From NCBI GenBank assembly GCA_022819645.1, contig JAJEGU010000039.1:1-39330 (forward strand): 39,330 bases of DNA, in the 5' to 3' direction. Below, piece after piece: positions 25,010-33,031 of the stretch. The notes beneath the pieces were generated by a model that worked only from the letters and a program-made list of their open reading frames with translations, was not told where the DNA came from and did not search any database. Each line of letters begins with the position of its first letter. Position 1 is the stretch's first letter. Position numbers and translations under genes: made by a program. The stretch is from Pseudomonadales bacterium (GTDB lineage Bacteria > Pseudomonadota > Gammaproteobacteria > Pseudomonadales > Pseudohongiellaceae).

Positions 25010-25243
25010 TCCCGGTCCAGAAAATCGTACAGCTCATTGCGGTCCGCCACATCCACGGCCGGCGGCTTGTCGCCCCGAACGATGGGAGGGTCGAATCGGT
25101 AGTCCCCGGCAGATCTCGCGACCGGCATGAGCTTCGCCCGCAGGGCGTCTTCGACGAAGCGGGTCAGCGTGACCCCCCTGCGCCCTGGCAAATTCCTTTG
25201 CCTGTAGCAGCACCTTGTCATTGAGGTTCAGCGTGGTTTTCAT
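25006..25243 (-). pseudogene. VapB-type antitoxin gene with a frameshift in a G-run
   Basis: ATG 25243, preceded by AGGAAG, opens MKTTLNLNDKVLLQAKEFARAQG, the ribbon-helix-helix start of a VapB antitoxin. After a run of six Gs the family continues in another frame (VTLTRFVEDALRAKLMPVAR) to 25006, ending NELYDFLDRE. Five Gs would give one frame of about 78 codons. Loss of the antitoxin is tolerable here because the toxin is also interrupted. A variable G-run could also allow slippage, but the dead toxin makes simple decay more likely. Confidence 0.72.
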
Positions 25244-25402
25244 CGGGCTTGCTTCCTGGCCGATACGGCACGACCATACCAGAATAGCCATATATACGGA
25301 ACTGAACCCCGGAGCCTATGGATATGGTTCCCTATGCCGAAAGCACCGCATTCCGTTGCTGTCTCCCGCACTCTCCTGATAACTTCAAGCTTCCTGGAAA
25401 TC

Positions 25403-25999
25403 TCAATTCCCGGGGCTCTTTTTCCAGACCAGCAACTGATTGTTGGCGGGCATGGCATGGTCTTCCACCAGCGCCAGGGCGGCATCTTCCGCCAGTCGAT
25501 TGACCCACTCGAAATCGCGAATGCCGCTGAGCGGGTCGCGTTGCCGCAGCCAGTGGTCGAAGCGGGCGTTGCTTGGGGAGGTATAGGCATTGCGGTAGCG
25601 GAAGGGGCCGTACACCAGTAACAGGCCGCCCGGAAGCAGATGGGAATCGAGCCCCAGGAAGAAATTCTCCACCGATGTCGCGGCGATGATGTGCAGCACA
25701 TTGGCGCAGAAAACCGCCTCGAAGCGCCCGCAGTTCCAGTCAGCCGCATCCACGTCGACCGCAATCGGCGCCGGCAGGCCGGCCCGGCTGACGCGCGGTC
25801 GCAATATGGACAAATTCGCCGCGGTGTCCGAAGTCTGCCAGCTCATGCCCGGAAAGCGCCCGGCCATATATTCGGCATGCTGACCGGTGCCGGCGCCGAT
25901 TTCGAGCAGGGAGCCGGTGTTGCCCAGATGCTGCCGCAGCACCGCAAGAATCGGACCCTTGTTGTTCTCGCTGGCCTGGCTGAAAGGCAGGTCTTCCAT
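25403..25999 (-). CDS. DUF938 family SAM-dependent methyltransferase
   Basis: 198 residues. The N-terminus MEDLPFSQASENNKGPIL is typical of the DUF938 family. LLEIGAGTGQHAEYMA (about residues 31-46) is the SAM-binding motif I, and the acidic residue at the end of the next strand (SWQTSDT) is motif II. DAADWNCGRFEAVFCANVLHI covers motifs III-IV, and the strand-helix order is that of a class I methyltransferase. No member has a firmly known substrate. ATG 25999 lies close behind the yaaA stop (26014), giving a 14-base gap, so both are probably one transcript. Confidence 0.82.
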   Translation of the reverse strand: MEDLPFSQASENNKGPILAVLRQHLGNTGSLLEIGAGTGQHAEYMAGRFPGMSWQTSDTAANLSILRPRVSRAGLPAPIAVDVDAADWNCGRFEAVFCANVLHIIAATSVENFFLGLDSHLLPGGLLLVYGPFRYRNAYTSPSNARFDHWLRQRDPLSGIRDFEWVNRLAEDAALALVEDHAMPANNQLLVWKKSPGN

Positions 26000-26013
26000 G
26001 GTTCCGGCGCGGG

Positions 26014-26799
26014 TCAGTTCTTGCGCTCGCGCAGGAACACCGGCCGCTCTTTGGAGGATTCCGCTTCGCTGTAGCGATAACCGCTTTCGTCGAATTTCTT
26101 CAGCGTCGGGACGGCATTGATACGGTGGCGGATGATCCAGGCCGCCATTTCGCCCCGGGCGCGTTTCGCCATGAAGCTGAGAACGCGGTAATCGCCGCTC
26201 CCGGTCTGATCCTTGAAAACCGGCGTGATGACATCGGCCGCAAGCGCCTCGGTATCGATGGACTGGAAGTACTCATTGGAAGCGAGGTTGATCAGCACTT
26301 TTCGCTTTTGCGGCTGGGCGGCAAGGTCTTCGTTGAGGGAACGGGCCAGCGTGTCCCCCCAGAATTCGTACAGGCTGGCGGCGCCGTCCACGGCAACTTC
26401 CCGGCCCATTTCCAGCCGATAGGGCTGGATCAGGTCCAGCGGGCGCAACACGCCATACAGGCCGGACAGGATCCGCAGGTGCTTTTGGGCGAAGTTCAGC
26501 TCGGCGGTGCCGAACTGTTCCGCACGCAGGCCCAGATACACATCGCCGCGAAAGGCGAAAGCCGCCTGCCGGGCATTGCGCAGGGTGAAAGGCGCCTGCC
26601 AGGCGGCGTAGCGCTGCCAGTTGAGTTCCGCCAGGTCCGGGCTGATGTCCATCAGGTCCGAAAGGTCTCCCGGGTCGAGGGTCTGCATATGTTCCACGAG
26701 GCGGGAAGCCTGCTCCAGAAACTTTGGCTGGGAGCACTTGCGCGTCGCCACGCGGCTTTCAAAGTCCAGGGTTTTGGCGGGGGAAACGACGGTAAGCAT
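26014..26799 (-). CDS. yaaA: YaaA peroxide-stress protein (DUF328/UPF0246)
   Basis: 261 residues, the usual family length. Characteristic blocks are the first residues MLTVVSPAKTLDFES, the GLRAEQF/LRILSGLYGVLRPLDLIQPYRLEMG stretch in the middle, and VINLASNEYF-like plus FKDQ...SFMAKRARGEMA segments near the end. In E. coli YaaA lowers free iron and limits Fenton damage during H2O2 stress, is induced by OxyR, and binds DNA. I see no OxyR site here that I would defend. The gene precedes the DUF938 methyltransferase on the minus strand and is divergent from the TRAP-associated membrane gene at 26902. Confidence 0.92.
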   Translation of the reverse strand: MLTVVSPAKTLDFESRVATRKCSQPKFLEQASRLVEHMQTLDPGDLSDLMDISPDLAELNWQRYAAWQAPFTLRNARQAAFAFRGDVYLGLRAEQFGTAELNFAQKHLRILSGLYGVLRPLDLIQPYRLEMGREVAVDGAASLYEFWGDTLARSLNEDLAAQPQKRKVLINLASNEYFQSIDTEALAADVITPVFKDQTGSGDYRVLSFMAKRARGEMAAWIIRHRINAVPTLKKFDESGYRYSEAESSKERPVFLRERKN

Positions 26800-26901
26800 C
26801 GGTTGCGCTCTCTTGTTGACATACTTGGAAAATCACATGATACATGAGCGCCAAATCCTTTTGGGCTTGCTAAGCTTGCCCATGATTGCAGGGTGGAATC
26901 C

Positions 26902-27264
26902 ATGATTGATCGTCTGGGACGAATCGCCGCAACGGTGCAGCGGGGGCGCTGGCTCTGGTTGCTGCTCGTGGCGGCGTCATTGGTGATCGTGGCGGCTAGC
27001 GCGGTTTCCAACCCCTGGCTGGCCGACGACCGCTGGCTCATGCCGGGCGTGGTGGCGTTGTGCTGGGCGCTGACGCTGCTGAGCTTCGGCCGCCTGTTCG
27101 AGTCGGTGCCGCCCCGGGCGACCCGGGACATGACCTGGCGTCGCCGGCTGGCCCGCGGCATGCAGCGGGGAATGCTCCGGGTGCTGGGGCTGGCAATGCT
27201 CGGGCTTTCCGCGGCAGTGCTTGTGCTGAGTTGGCAATTACTGCGGGTGTGGTACATGGGATGA
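26902..27264 (+). CDS. Small membrane protein upstream of the TRAP permease genes
   Basis: 120 residues with three hydrophobic helices (about 17-36, 44-64 and 94-115) joined by an Arg-rich loop (VPPRATRDMTWRRRLARG) that should lie in the cytoplasm. I recognise no family. ATG 26902 is preferred to the GTG at 26893 because it places MIDRLGRIAATVQRGR as a normal basic leader before the first helix. It ends 4 bases before the DctQ-type gene, so it is cotranscribed with the transporter. It may be an accessory part of that system, but this rests on position only. Confidence 0.65.
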   Translation: MIDRLGRIAATVQRGRWLWLLLVAASLVIVAASAVSNPWLADDRWLMPGVVALCWALTLLSFGRLFESVPPRATRDMTWRRRLARGMQRGMLRVLGLAMLGLSAAVLVLSWQLLRVWYMG

Positions 27265-27268
27265 AGCC

Positions 27269-27775
27269 ATGACCGGAAAGAACGCCACGGTCATCGCCGC
27301 CATCGACGCTTTCAGCGAACGCACGGGGCGCATAATCTGCTGGCTGGCAGTGGCCGAAGTGCTTGTGGTGTTGCTGATCGTATCGCTACGCTACCTCTTC
27401 AGCATCGGCCATATCGGCCTGCAGGAATCGGTGATCTATATCAACTCGGCGCTGTTCGCCTTTGGCGCCGCCTACACCCTCAAAGCCCGGGGCCATGTGC
27501 GGGTGGACTTCTTCTACAATCGCCTCGGCCCCAGATGGCGGGCCGTCGTGGACATGATCGGCGCGGTGCTTTTTCTCGGCGTTACCGGCTTATTCATTAT
27601 CTGGGCGAGCTGGGACTATGTGGCGCTTTCCTGGAGCAGTCTCGAAGGCTCGCCGGAATCGAGCGGGCTACCCTTCGTGTTTTTGCTCAAAACCCTGATT
27701 CCCGTTCTCGCGGGCCTTTTGCTGCTACAGGGAATCGCTGAATTCCTGCGCTCGCTGGAGCAATTCCGCCGGTGA
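27269..27775 (+). CDS. TRAP transporter small membrane subunit (DctQ-type)
   Basis: 168 residues with four hydrophobic helices, the DctQ plan. VSLRYLFSIGHIGLQESVIY and the AYTLKARGHVRVDFFYNRL block are family hallmarks. The small subunit helps dock the substrate-loaded binding protein on the large permease of a sodium-driven TRAP transporter. ATG 27269 follows the preceding membrane gene by 4 bases. Its TGA overlaps the GTG of the large subunit (GTGA), so translation is coupled. Confidence 0.92.
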   Translation: MTGKNATVIAAIDAFSERTGRIICWLAVAEVLVVLLIVSLRYLFSIGHIGLQESVIYINSALFAFGAAYTLKARGHVRVDFFYNRLGPRWRAVVDMIGAVLFLGVTGLFIIWASWDYVALSWSSLEGSPESSGLPFVFLLKTLIPVLAGLLLLQGIAEFLRSLEQFRR

Positions 27776-29142
27776 TCGAATTGCTGCCGCTGCTGCTTTT
27801 CCTCGTCGTCTGCCTGTTTTTGCTGGCGGGCTACCCGGTGGCGCTGACGCTGTCCGGCGTGTCGCTGCTGTTTGCCGGGCTCGGCCTTGCCGCCGGGGTG
27901 TTCGACGAGGCGTTTTTCGGCCTGATTCCCAACCGCATCTTCGGCATCTTCGTCAATCAGAACCTGTACGCCGTGCCCCTGTTCGTCTTCATGGGCACGA
28001 TGCTGCAACAATCGCGCATCGCCGAGGAACTGCTGCAGAACATGGAGTCGGTTTTCGCCGGGCTTCCCGGCGGGCTTGGCATTTCGGTGGTGCTGGTGGG
28101 GATGCTGCTGGCGGCAAGCACCGGCATCGTGGGCGCCACGGTGGTCACCATGGGCATATTGTCGCTGCCGTCCATGCTCAAGGCGGGTTACCGGCCTTCC
28201 CTGGCCACCGGTGCCATTTGCGCCACCGGCACGCTTGGCCAGATCATTCCGCCGTCGATTTGCCTGATTCTCCTGGGCGAAGTCATCAGCAACGCCTACC
28301 AGCAATCACAACTCAATGCCGGGGCTTTCGCGCCGGACTTCATCTCCATCGGCGACCTTTTCGCCGGGGCCGTGGCGCCTGGCTTCCTGCTGGTATTCGC
28401 CTATGCCGGCTACATCGCGCTGGTGGCCCGCCTCGTTCCCGGGGCGGCGCCGCCCATGGAACGGGGAAGCGGCGAGACCTCGGCACTGCGCCTGTTCGGC
28501 GGCCTGCTGCCACCGATTCTATTGATGATCGCCGTGCTCGGTTCAATCCTGTTCGGCCTCGCCACGCCAACCGAAGCGGCGGGAGTCGGCGCGGCGGCGG
28601 CGGCCCTGCTGGCCCTGGGCCGCCGCAAGCTGAATCTGGAAGTGTTGCGCAATGTCTCCCTGGAAACCGTGCGGATTACTTCGATGGTCTACCTGATCCT
28701 GGTGGGCGCCACGATCTTCTCCTCGGTGTTTCGCGGCTTTGGCGGCGAGCAACTGATCGAGGGTGTCTTTGCCGCGCTTCCCGGGGGCGCATTTTCGGCC
28801 GCCCTGATCGTCATGCTGGTGATTTTCCTGCTCGGCTTCATTCTCGACTTTATCGAGATCACCTTTCTGGTGGTTCCCATGGTGGGCCCGGCCTTGCTCG
28901 GCATGGGGGTTGACCCGATCTGGCTCGGGGTGATGATCTGCGTCAACCTGCAAACTTCCTTCCTGACGCCGCCCTTCGGCTTCTCCCTGTTCTACCTGCG
29001 CAGCGTGGCCCCGGACGATCTGCCCACCGGCGCGATCTATCGCGGCGCAATCCCTTTCGTGCTCATGCAACTGGGAATCCTGCTGCTGCTGGCGCTGCAG
29101 CCGGGCCTCGCCACCGCGCTGCCTGATCTGCTGCGGCAGTGA
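27772..29142 (+). CDS. TRAP transporter large permease (DctM-type)
   Basis: 456 residues with about 12 hydrophobic segments, the DctM length and plan. Typical features are the early PVALTLSGVSLLFAG helix, the GIVGATVVTMGILSLPSMLKAGY block with TGTLGQIIPPSI, and the matching C-terminal FLTPPFGFSLFYLR motif that forms the second half of the transport site. It moves an organic acid with Na+ across the inner membrane. It starts with GTG overlapping the small-subunit stop. The binding-protein gene is not next in line but sits 340 bases away on the opposite strand (29486-30604), convergent with this gene. Confidence 0.93.
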   Translation: MIELLPLLLFLVVCLFLLAGYPVALTLSGVSLLFAGLGLAAGVFDEAFFGLIPNRIFGIFVNQNLYAVPLFVFMGTMLQQSRIAEELLQNMESVFAGLPGGLGISVVLVGMLLAASTGIVGATVVTMGILSLPSMLKAGYRPSLATGAICATGTLGQIIPPSICLILLGEVISNAYQQSQLNAGAFAPDFISIGDLFAGAVAPGFLLVFAYAGYIALVARLVPGAAPPMERGSGETSALRLFGGLLPPILLMIAVLGSILFGLATPTEAAGVGAAAAALLALGRRKLNLEVLRNVSLETVRITSMVYLILVGATIFSSVFRGFGGEQLIEGVFAALPGGAFSAALIVMLVIFLLGFILDFIEITFLVVPMVGPALLGMGVDPIWLGVMICVNLQTSFLTPPFGFSLFYLRSVAPDDLPTGAIYRGAIPFVLMQLGILLLLALQPGLATALPDLLRQ

Positions 29143-29167
29143 TCCTGCAAAGAATGCCGATTACCTG

Positions 29168-29392
29168 CTACTTCAACCTTATGAATACGTCAGGATGCTG
29201 TTCGGCGATTCTCAAAAGGGCAATTGCAGGCCCCTGGGGATGCCGGTGTCCTTGTTCCCAGTCCTGAAGGGTTCGCAAGCTGACGCCGAGCAATCCGGCA
29301 AACGCCGATTGCGACAGGTTCAATCTTGAGCGAATTACCTTTGGTTTCGATGAACAACAGGAAATGCTATACGGCAGCGCCGGAGTTGTCAA
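29168..29392 (-). CDS. HigA-like helix-turn-helix protein, probably a remnant
   Basis: About 74 residues. Residues 19-66 match the C-terminal XRE/HigA antitoxin helix-turn-helix domain: IRSRLNLSQSAFAGLLGVSLRTLQDWEQGHRHPQGPAIALLRIAEQHP. Full-length relatives have around 100 residues with a conserved helix before this domain; here it is replaced by an unrelated stretch (PALPYSISCCSSK) starting at a TTG without a ribosome site. No toxin gene (RelE/HigB type) is recognisable upstream. I read it as the 3' end of a lost toxin-antitoxin pair in the gap between the TRAP permease and binding-protein genes. Weak expression of a DNA-binding fragment cannot be excluded. Confidence 0.45.
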   Translation of the reverse strand: MTTPALPYSISCCSSKPKVIRSRLNLSQSAFAGLLGVSLRTLQDWEQGHRHPQGPAIALLRIAEQHPDVFIRLK

Positions 29393-29485
29393 AGCTGTGG
29401 TGGCGGAGCCGGCACCGATTTAGGACAAACGGAACCGAATTACCTGTATAGACCGGAAACGCCGGAAAATTTGTTCCACAAGTGG

Positions 29486-30604
29486 CTAATTCGCTGGTAA
29501 ACGGCGGGCTTCGATGAAGGCTTCTTCGGCGATGTCGCGGTAGTTCATGACGCCTTCGCGGAAATCGCGCCAGGATTCGTAGATGCGCGCGGTGGCGGGG
29601 TCCGTGGCGGCGAGTTCTTCTACCACTTCTTCGGAAATGCGGCGCAGTTCGATCAGCACGTCGTCGGGCAGCTTGCGCAATTGCACGCCGTGTTCCTCGA
29701 CGAGGATGCGTAGCGCCTCGTTGTTCCTGGCGGTGAGTTCGTCATGCAGCAACTGGTTCATCGCTTCGGTGGCGGTGAGCAGGATTTCCCGCAGGTCCGG
29801 CGGCAGGGCGTCGAAGGCGGCCTTGTTGATGACGGTTTCGAGCGTCGAGCCGGGTTCGTGCCAGCCAGGGTAATAGTAGTAGTCCGCCACGGTGTGGTAG
29901 CCGGCGGCGAGATCGTTATAGGGGCTGATGAACTCGGTGGCGTCGAGGACGCCGGTCTGCAAGGCGTTGAAGACGTCGCTGACCTGCATCGTTACCGGCG
30001 TGCCGCCGGCGCGGCGGAATACTTCGCCGCCGAGGCTGGGGATGCGCATCTTCAGGCCCCGCATGTCTTCGAGCGAATTGATCTCGCGATTGAACCAGCC
30101 GAACATCTGGGTGCCCGAATTGCCGCCCCGCACGGGAATCAGGCCGAAGGGCTCGTACAATTCGCGCCACAACTCATTGCCGCCGCCGTAGGAAAGCCAG
30201 GCGTCCTGCTCCGAGCCGGTGAGGCCGAAGGGGATGCTCGAGAAAAACGGCGTGGCGGCGATCTTGCCTTGCCAATAGTAGGCGCCGCTATGGCCCATTT
30301 CGGCGACGCCCTGGGAAACCGCGTCGAAGACTTCGAGCCCGCCGACGAGTTCGTTGGCGCCGTAGACGCGGATCTGCAAGCGGCCGTTGGTCATGCGCGC
30401 GACGCGCTCGGAAAACTCCTCCGGCGAAGTACCGACCGCGGGCAGGTTCTTCGGCCAGGAGGTGATCATCTTCCATTCGAATACCTTTTCCTCCGCGGGG
30501 CGCGAAGCGGCTGCGGCAGCGGCTTCCGCCGGGGCGGGCGGCTCGCCGCAGGCCACAAGCAGGGGCAGTCCCGCGATCAGGCACAGCAAGGATGAAATTC
30601 GCAT
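29486..30604 (-). CDS. TRAP transporter substrate-binding lipoprotein (DctP/TakP-like, 2-oxoacid type)
   Basis: 372 residues. A lipobox (LVAC, Cys19) anchors it, followed by an Ala-rich linker. The domain starts FEWKMITSWPKNLPAVGT and includes FDAVSQGVAEMGHSGAYYW, RGGNSGTQMFGWFNREI, MRIPSLGGEVFRRAGGTPV and YYYYPGWHEPGS. These blocks resemble TakP of Rhodobacter, which binds pyruvate and other 2-oxoacids with a cation, so a 2-oxoacid or lactate-like ligand is the best guess. The Arg in MRIPS is the expected carboxylate anchor. ATG 30604 is used because upstream starts run into uvrD, whose stop is only 16 bases away; the two may share a transcript. It is the missing partner of the permease at 27269-29142. 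Confidence 0.88.
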   Translation of the reverse strand: MRISSLLCLIAGLPLLVACGEPPAPAEAAAAAASRPAEEKVFEWKMITSWPKNLPAVGTSPEEFSERVARMTNGRLQIRVYGANELVGGLEVFDAVSQGVAEMGHSGAYYWQGKIAATPFFSSIPFGLTGSEQDAWLSYGGGNELWRELYEPFGLIPVRGGNSGTQMFGWFNREINSLEDMRGLKMRIPSLGGEVFRRAGGTPVTMQVSDVFNALQTGVLDATEFISPYNDLAAGYHTVADYYYYPGWHEPGSTLETVINKAAFDALPPDLREILLTATEAMNQLLHDELTARNNEALRILVEEHGVQLRKLPDDVLIELRRISEEVVEELAATDPATARIYESWRDFREGVMNYRDIAEEAFIEARRLPAN

Positions 30605-30620
30605 TGTGATTTTCCCAGGC

Positions 30621-32846
30621 TCAGGGCCCGACAAGTTCGAGTTTGGCGTGTGACAGGGCCAGCCATTTGCTGCCCGCAGTATCGAAATTTACCTGCACCC
30701 GGGCATTTTGGCCATTGCCCTCGCTTTGCAGTACCACGCCTTCGCCGAATTTGTTGTGGGAAACGCGCTGGCCAAGCGGCAGGCCGGCCGGCGCCGGGTT
30801 CGCCGCGGGCGCTGGTTGCCGGGGCGGAACGGCGGCCCAGCGCGGTTGTCGTACCTGGGCGCGCAATCGAAGATTCTCAATCAGGTTCCGGGGGATTTCG
30901 CTGATAAAGCGCGAAGCCATGCTCAGGCTGACATTGCCGTGGAGCCGCCGCGATTCGGCATAGCTCAGATACAGCTTGACTCGCGCCCGGGTGATGCCGA
31001 CATAGCACAGCCGGCGTTCTTCCTCCAGGCCATTGGGGCTGTCCATCGACATCCGGTGGGGAAACAGGCCTTCTTCCATACCGGCGAGAAAGACCAGCGG
31101 AAACTCGAGCCCCTTGGCGGAATGCAGCGTCATCAACTGCACCGCATCGCTGTTCTCCCCTTCCCGGGCGTCGCCGGCGTCGAGGGCGGCCTGGTCGAGA
31201 AACTCCACCAGCGGGTTTGCCTCCCCGGCGTCCTCCTGTTCCATCAGTTCGGCGAATCCACCGGCCGCATTGACAAGCTCTTCCAGATTCTCGATGCGAT
31301 TCTGGGCGATTTCGCCGCCTTCTTTCTCATGATGTTCAAGCAGCCCGCTTTGTTCGATGACAAACCTGATCTGCTCGGGCAGGTCGAGCCGCCCCGATTC
31401 GCCCTGCAGGGCATCGAGCAATTGCAGGAAGCGCAGCACCGCGGCCGAGGCGCGGGGGGCGAGCAGTTCGCTGTTGACGCATTGCACGGCGGCGGCCCAC
31501 AGCGAGCTTTGCCCGCGACGGGCCAACTGCCGGATCTCGTCCAGGGTGCGGCTGCCGATACCCCGCGGCGGCAGGTTGATGACCCGCTCGAGCGCCGCGT
31601 CATCGTGACGATTGACCAGCAGCCGCAGGTAGGCCAGGGCATTCCTGATTTCCAGGCGATCATAGAAGCGCAGGCCGCCGTAGATCCGATAGGGAATATT
31701 GACCCGCAACAGTGCGTCTTCGAGTTCCCGGGACTGGGCATTGGAGCGGTACAGCACCGCCACATCGCAATGGCGCTCGCCCTCCCCGACCCAGGATTCA
31801 ATCCGTTCCGCGATGAAGCGCGCCTCGTCCTGTTCGTTGAAGGCGTCATAGAGGCCGACGGGTTCGCCATCGCCGGCGTCGGTCCACAAGTTCTTGCCAA
31901 GCCGCCCCTGATTGCGGGAGATGAGCTGGTTGGCGGCGTTCAGAATGTTGGAGGTGGAGCGGTAGTTCCTTTCAAGCCGCAGCAGGCGGGCGTCGGGAAA
32001 ATCGCCCTGGAACTGCTGAATGTGCTCGATCTTCGCGCCGCGCCAGCCGTAGATCGACTGGTCGTCGTCGCCCACCACGGTGACCCGGCCTTCCTCGCCG
32101 GCAAGCACGCGAACCCAGGCGTACTGGATCGAATTGCAGTCCTGGAATTCGTCCACCAGGATATTGCGGAAGCGATTGCGGTAGTGGGCGAGCAACTGCG
32201 GATTCTTGAGCCAGAGTTCGTGGGCGCGCAGCAGCAACTCGGCGAAATCCACCATGGCGCCCCGGTCGCAGGCGCTTTGGTAGGCCTCGTACAGCGGCAG
32301 CAATTCCCGGGAGGGCTTGCTCTCTCCCGGCTCGATACCGTCCGGCCGCCGGCCCTCCTCCTTCCAGGCGTTGATGACCCCCTGGCAGGTCCGCGCCGGC
32401 CAGCTCGTCTCGTTCACGTTCAGATCCCGGGACAGCCGCTTGATCATGCGCAACTGGTCGTCGCTGTCGATGACGGTAAAACCCTCGGGAAATCCGGCTT
32501 CCTGTTTGTGGGAAAGCAGCAAGCGCCGCGCCAGGGCATGGAAGGTACCGATCCACATCCTGCCGACGAGGCTGCCGCTCTCTTCCATCGGATGCTCGCC
32601 ATGGCCCATGGCCAACAGCGAGGCGACCCGCTCGCGCATCTCCCGGGCCGCCTTGTTGGTGAAGGTAACCGCAAGCAGTTCAAACGGCGATGCTTGCCCC
32701 GTGGCAAGCAGCCAGCCAATGCGATGCACCAGAACCCGGGTCTTGCCGCTGCCCGCGCCGGCGAGCACAAGCAGATTGCGGGCTTCGCTGGTAACCGCTT
32801 CGCGCTGTTGTTCGTTGAGGGGATCAAGAAGAGGGGTGGTATCCAT
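30621..32846 (-). CDS. uvrD: DNA helicase II (UvrD)
   Basis: 741 residues, close to the usual 720. All superfamily 1A motifs are visible: AGAGSGKTRVL (Walker A, near residue 35), FTNKAAREM, TFHALARRLL, DEFQDCNSIQ (Walker B), GDDDQSIYGWRGA, LERNYRS, and VQLMTLHSAKGLEF with GITRAR near the C-terminus. The tail contains NKFGEGVVL and VNFDTAGSKWL, the Tudor-like domain of UvrD that binds RNA polymerase. It unwinds DNA 3' to 5' in nucleotide-excision and mismatch repair. ATG 32846 gives the full N-terminal motif Q region (LNEQQREAV); no strong ribosome site is seen. Confidence 0.95.
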   Translation of the reverse strand: MDTTPLLDPLNEQQREAVTSEARNLLVLAGAGSGKTRVLVHRIGWLLATGQASPFELLAVTFTNKAAREMRERVASLLAMGHGEHPMEESGSLVGRMWIGTFHALARRLLLSHKQEAGFPEGFTVIDSDDQLRMIKRLSRDLNVNETSWPARTCQGVINAWKEEGRRPDGIEPGESKPSRELLPLYEAYQSACDRGAMVDFAELLLRAHELWLKNPQLLAHYRNRFRNILVDEFQDCNSIQYAWVRVLAGEEGRVTVVGDDDQSIYGWRGAKIEHIQQFQGDFPDARLLRLERNYRSTSNILNAANQLISRNQGRLGKNLWTDAGDGEPVGLYDAFNEQDEARFIAERIESWVGEGERHCDVAVLYRSNAQSRELEDALLRVNIPYRIYGGLRFYDRLEIRNALAYLRLLVNRHDDAALERVINLPPRGIGSRTLDEIRQLARRGQSSLWAAAVQCVNSELLAPRASAAVLRFLQLLDALQGESGRLDLPEQIRFVIEQSGLLEHHEKEGGEIAQNRIENLEELVNAAGGFAELMEQEDAGEANPLVEFLDQAALDAGDAREGENSDAVQLMTLHSAKGLEFPLVFLAGMEEGLFPHRMSMDSPNGLEEERRLCYVGITRARVKLYLSYAESRRLHGNVSLSMASRFISEIPRNLIENLRLRAQVRQPRWAAVPPRQPAPAANPAPAGLPLGQRVSHNKFGEGVVLQSEGNGQNARVQVNFDTAGSKWLALSHAKLELVGP

Positions 32847-33031
32847 CGCCGCATTCTAGCAAAGCTCGCGGCCAGGCCGGGCCGGCTATCTGCGTTGGCG
32901 CCACAGCCGAACATCGATGGACATCGCAAGTCGGTCCACTGTCAAACTTTGTCACGGCTGCGGCCTTGCGGGGGTTTCTTTTGCTGTGCTACTAATTGAT
33001 GCGGAAACGAACCCATTTCGGGGAGAATCCC

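Noticed and set aside
30708..32999. 763-residue plus-strand frame opposite uvrD
   Set aside because: Shadow frame with no domain; uvrD motifs are complete on the other strand.
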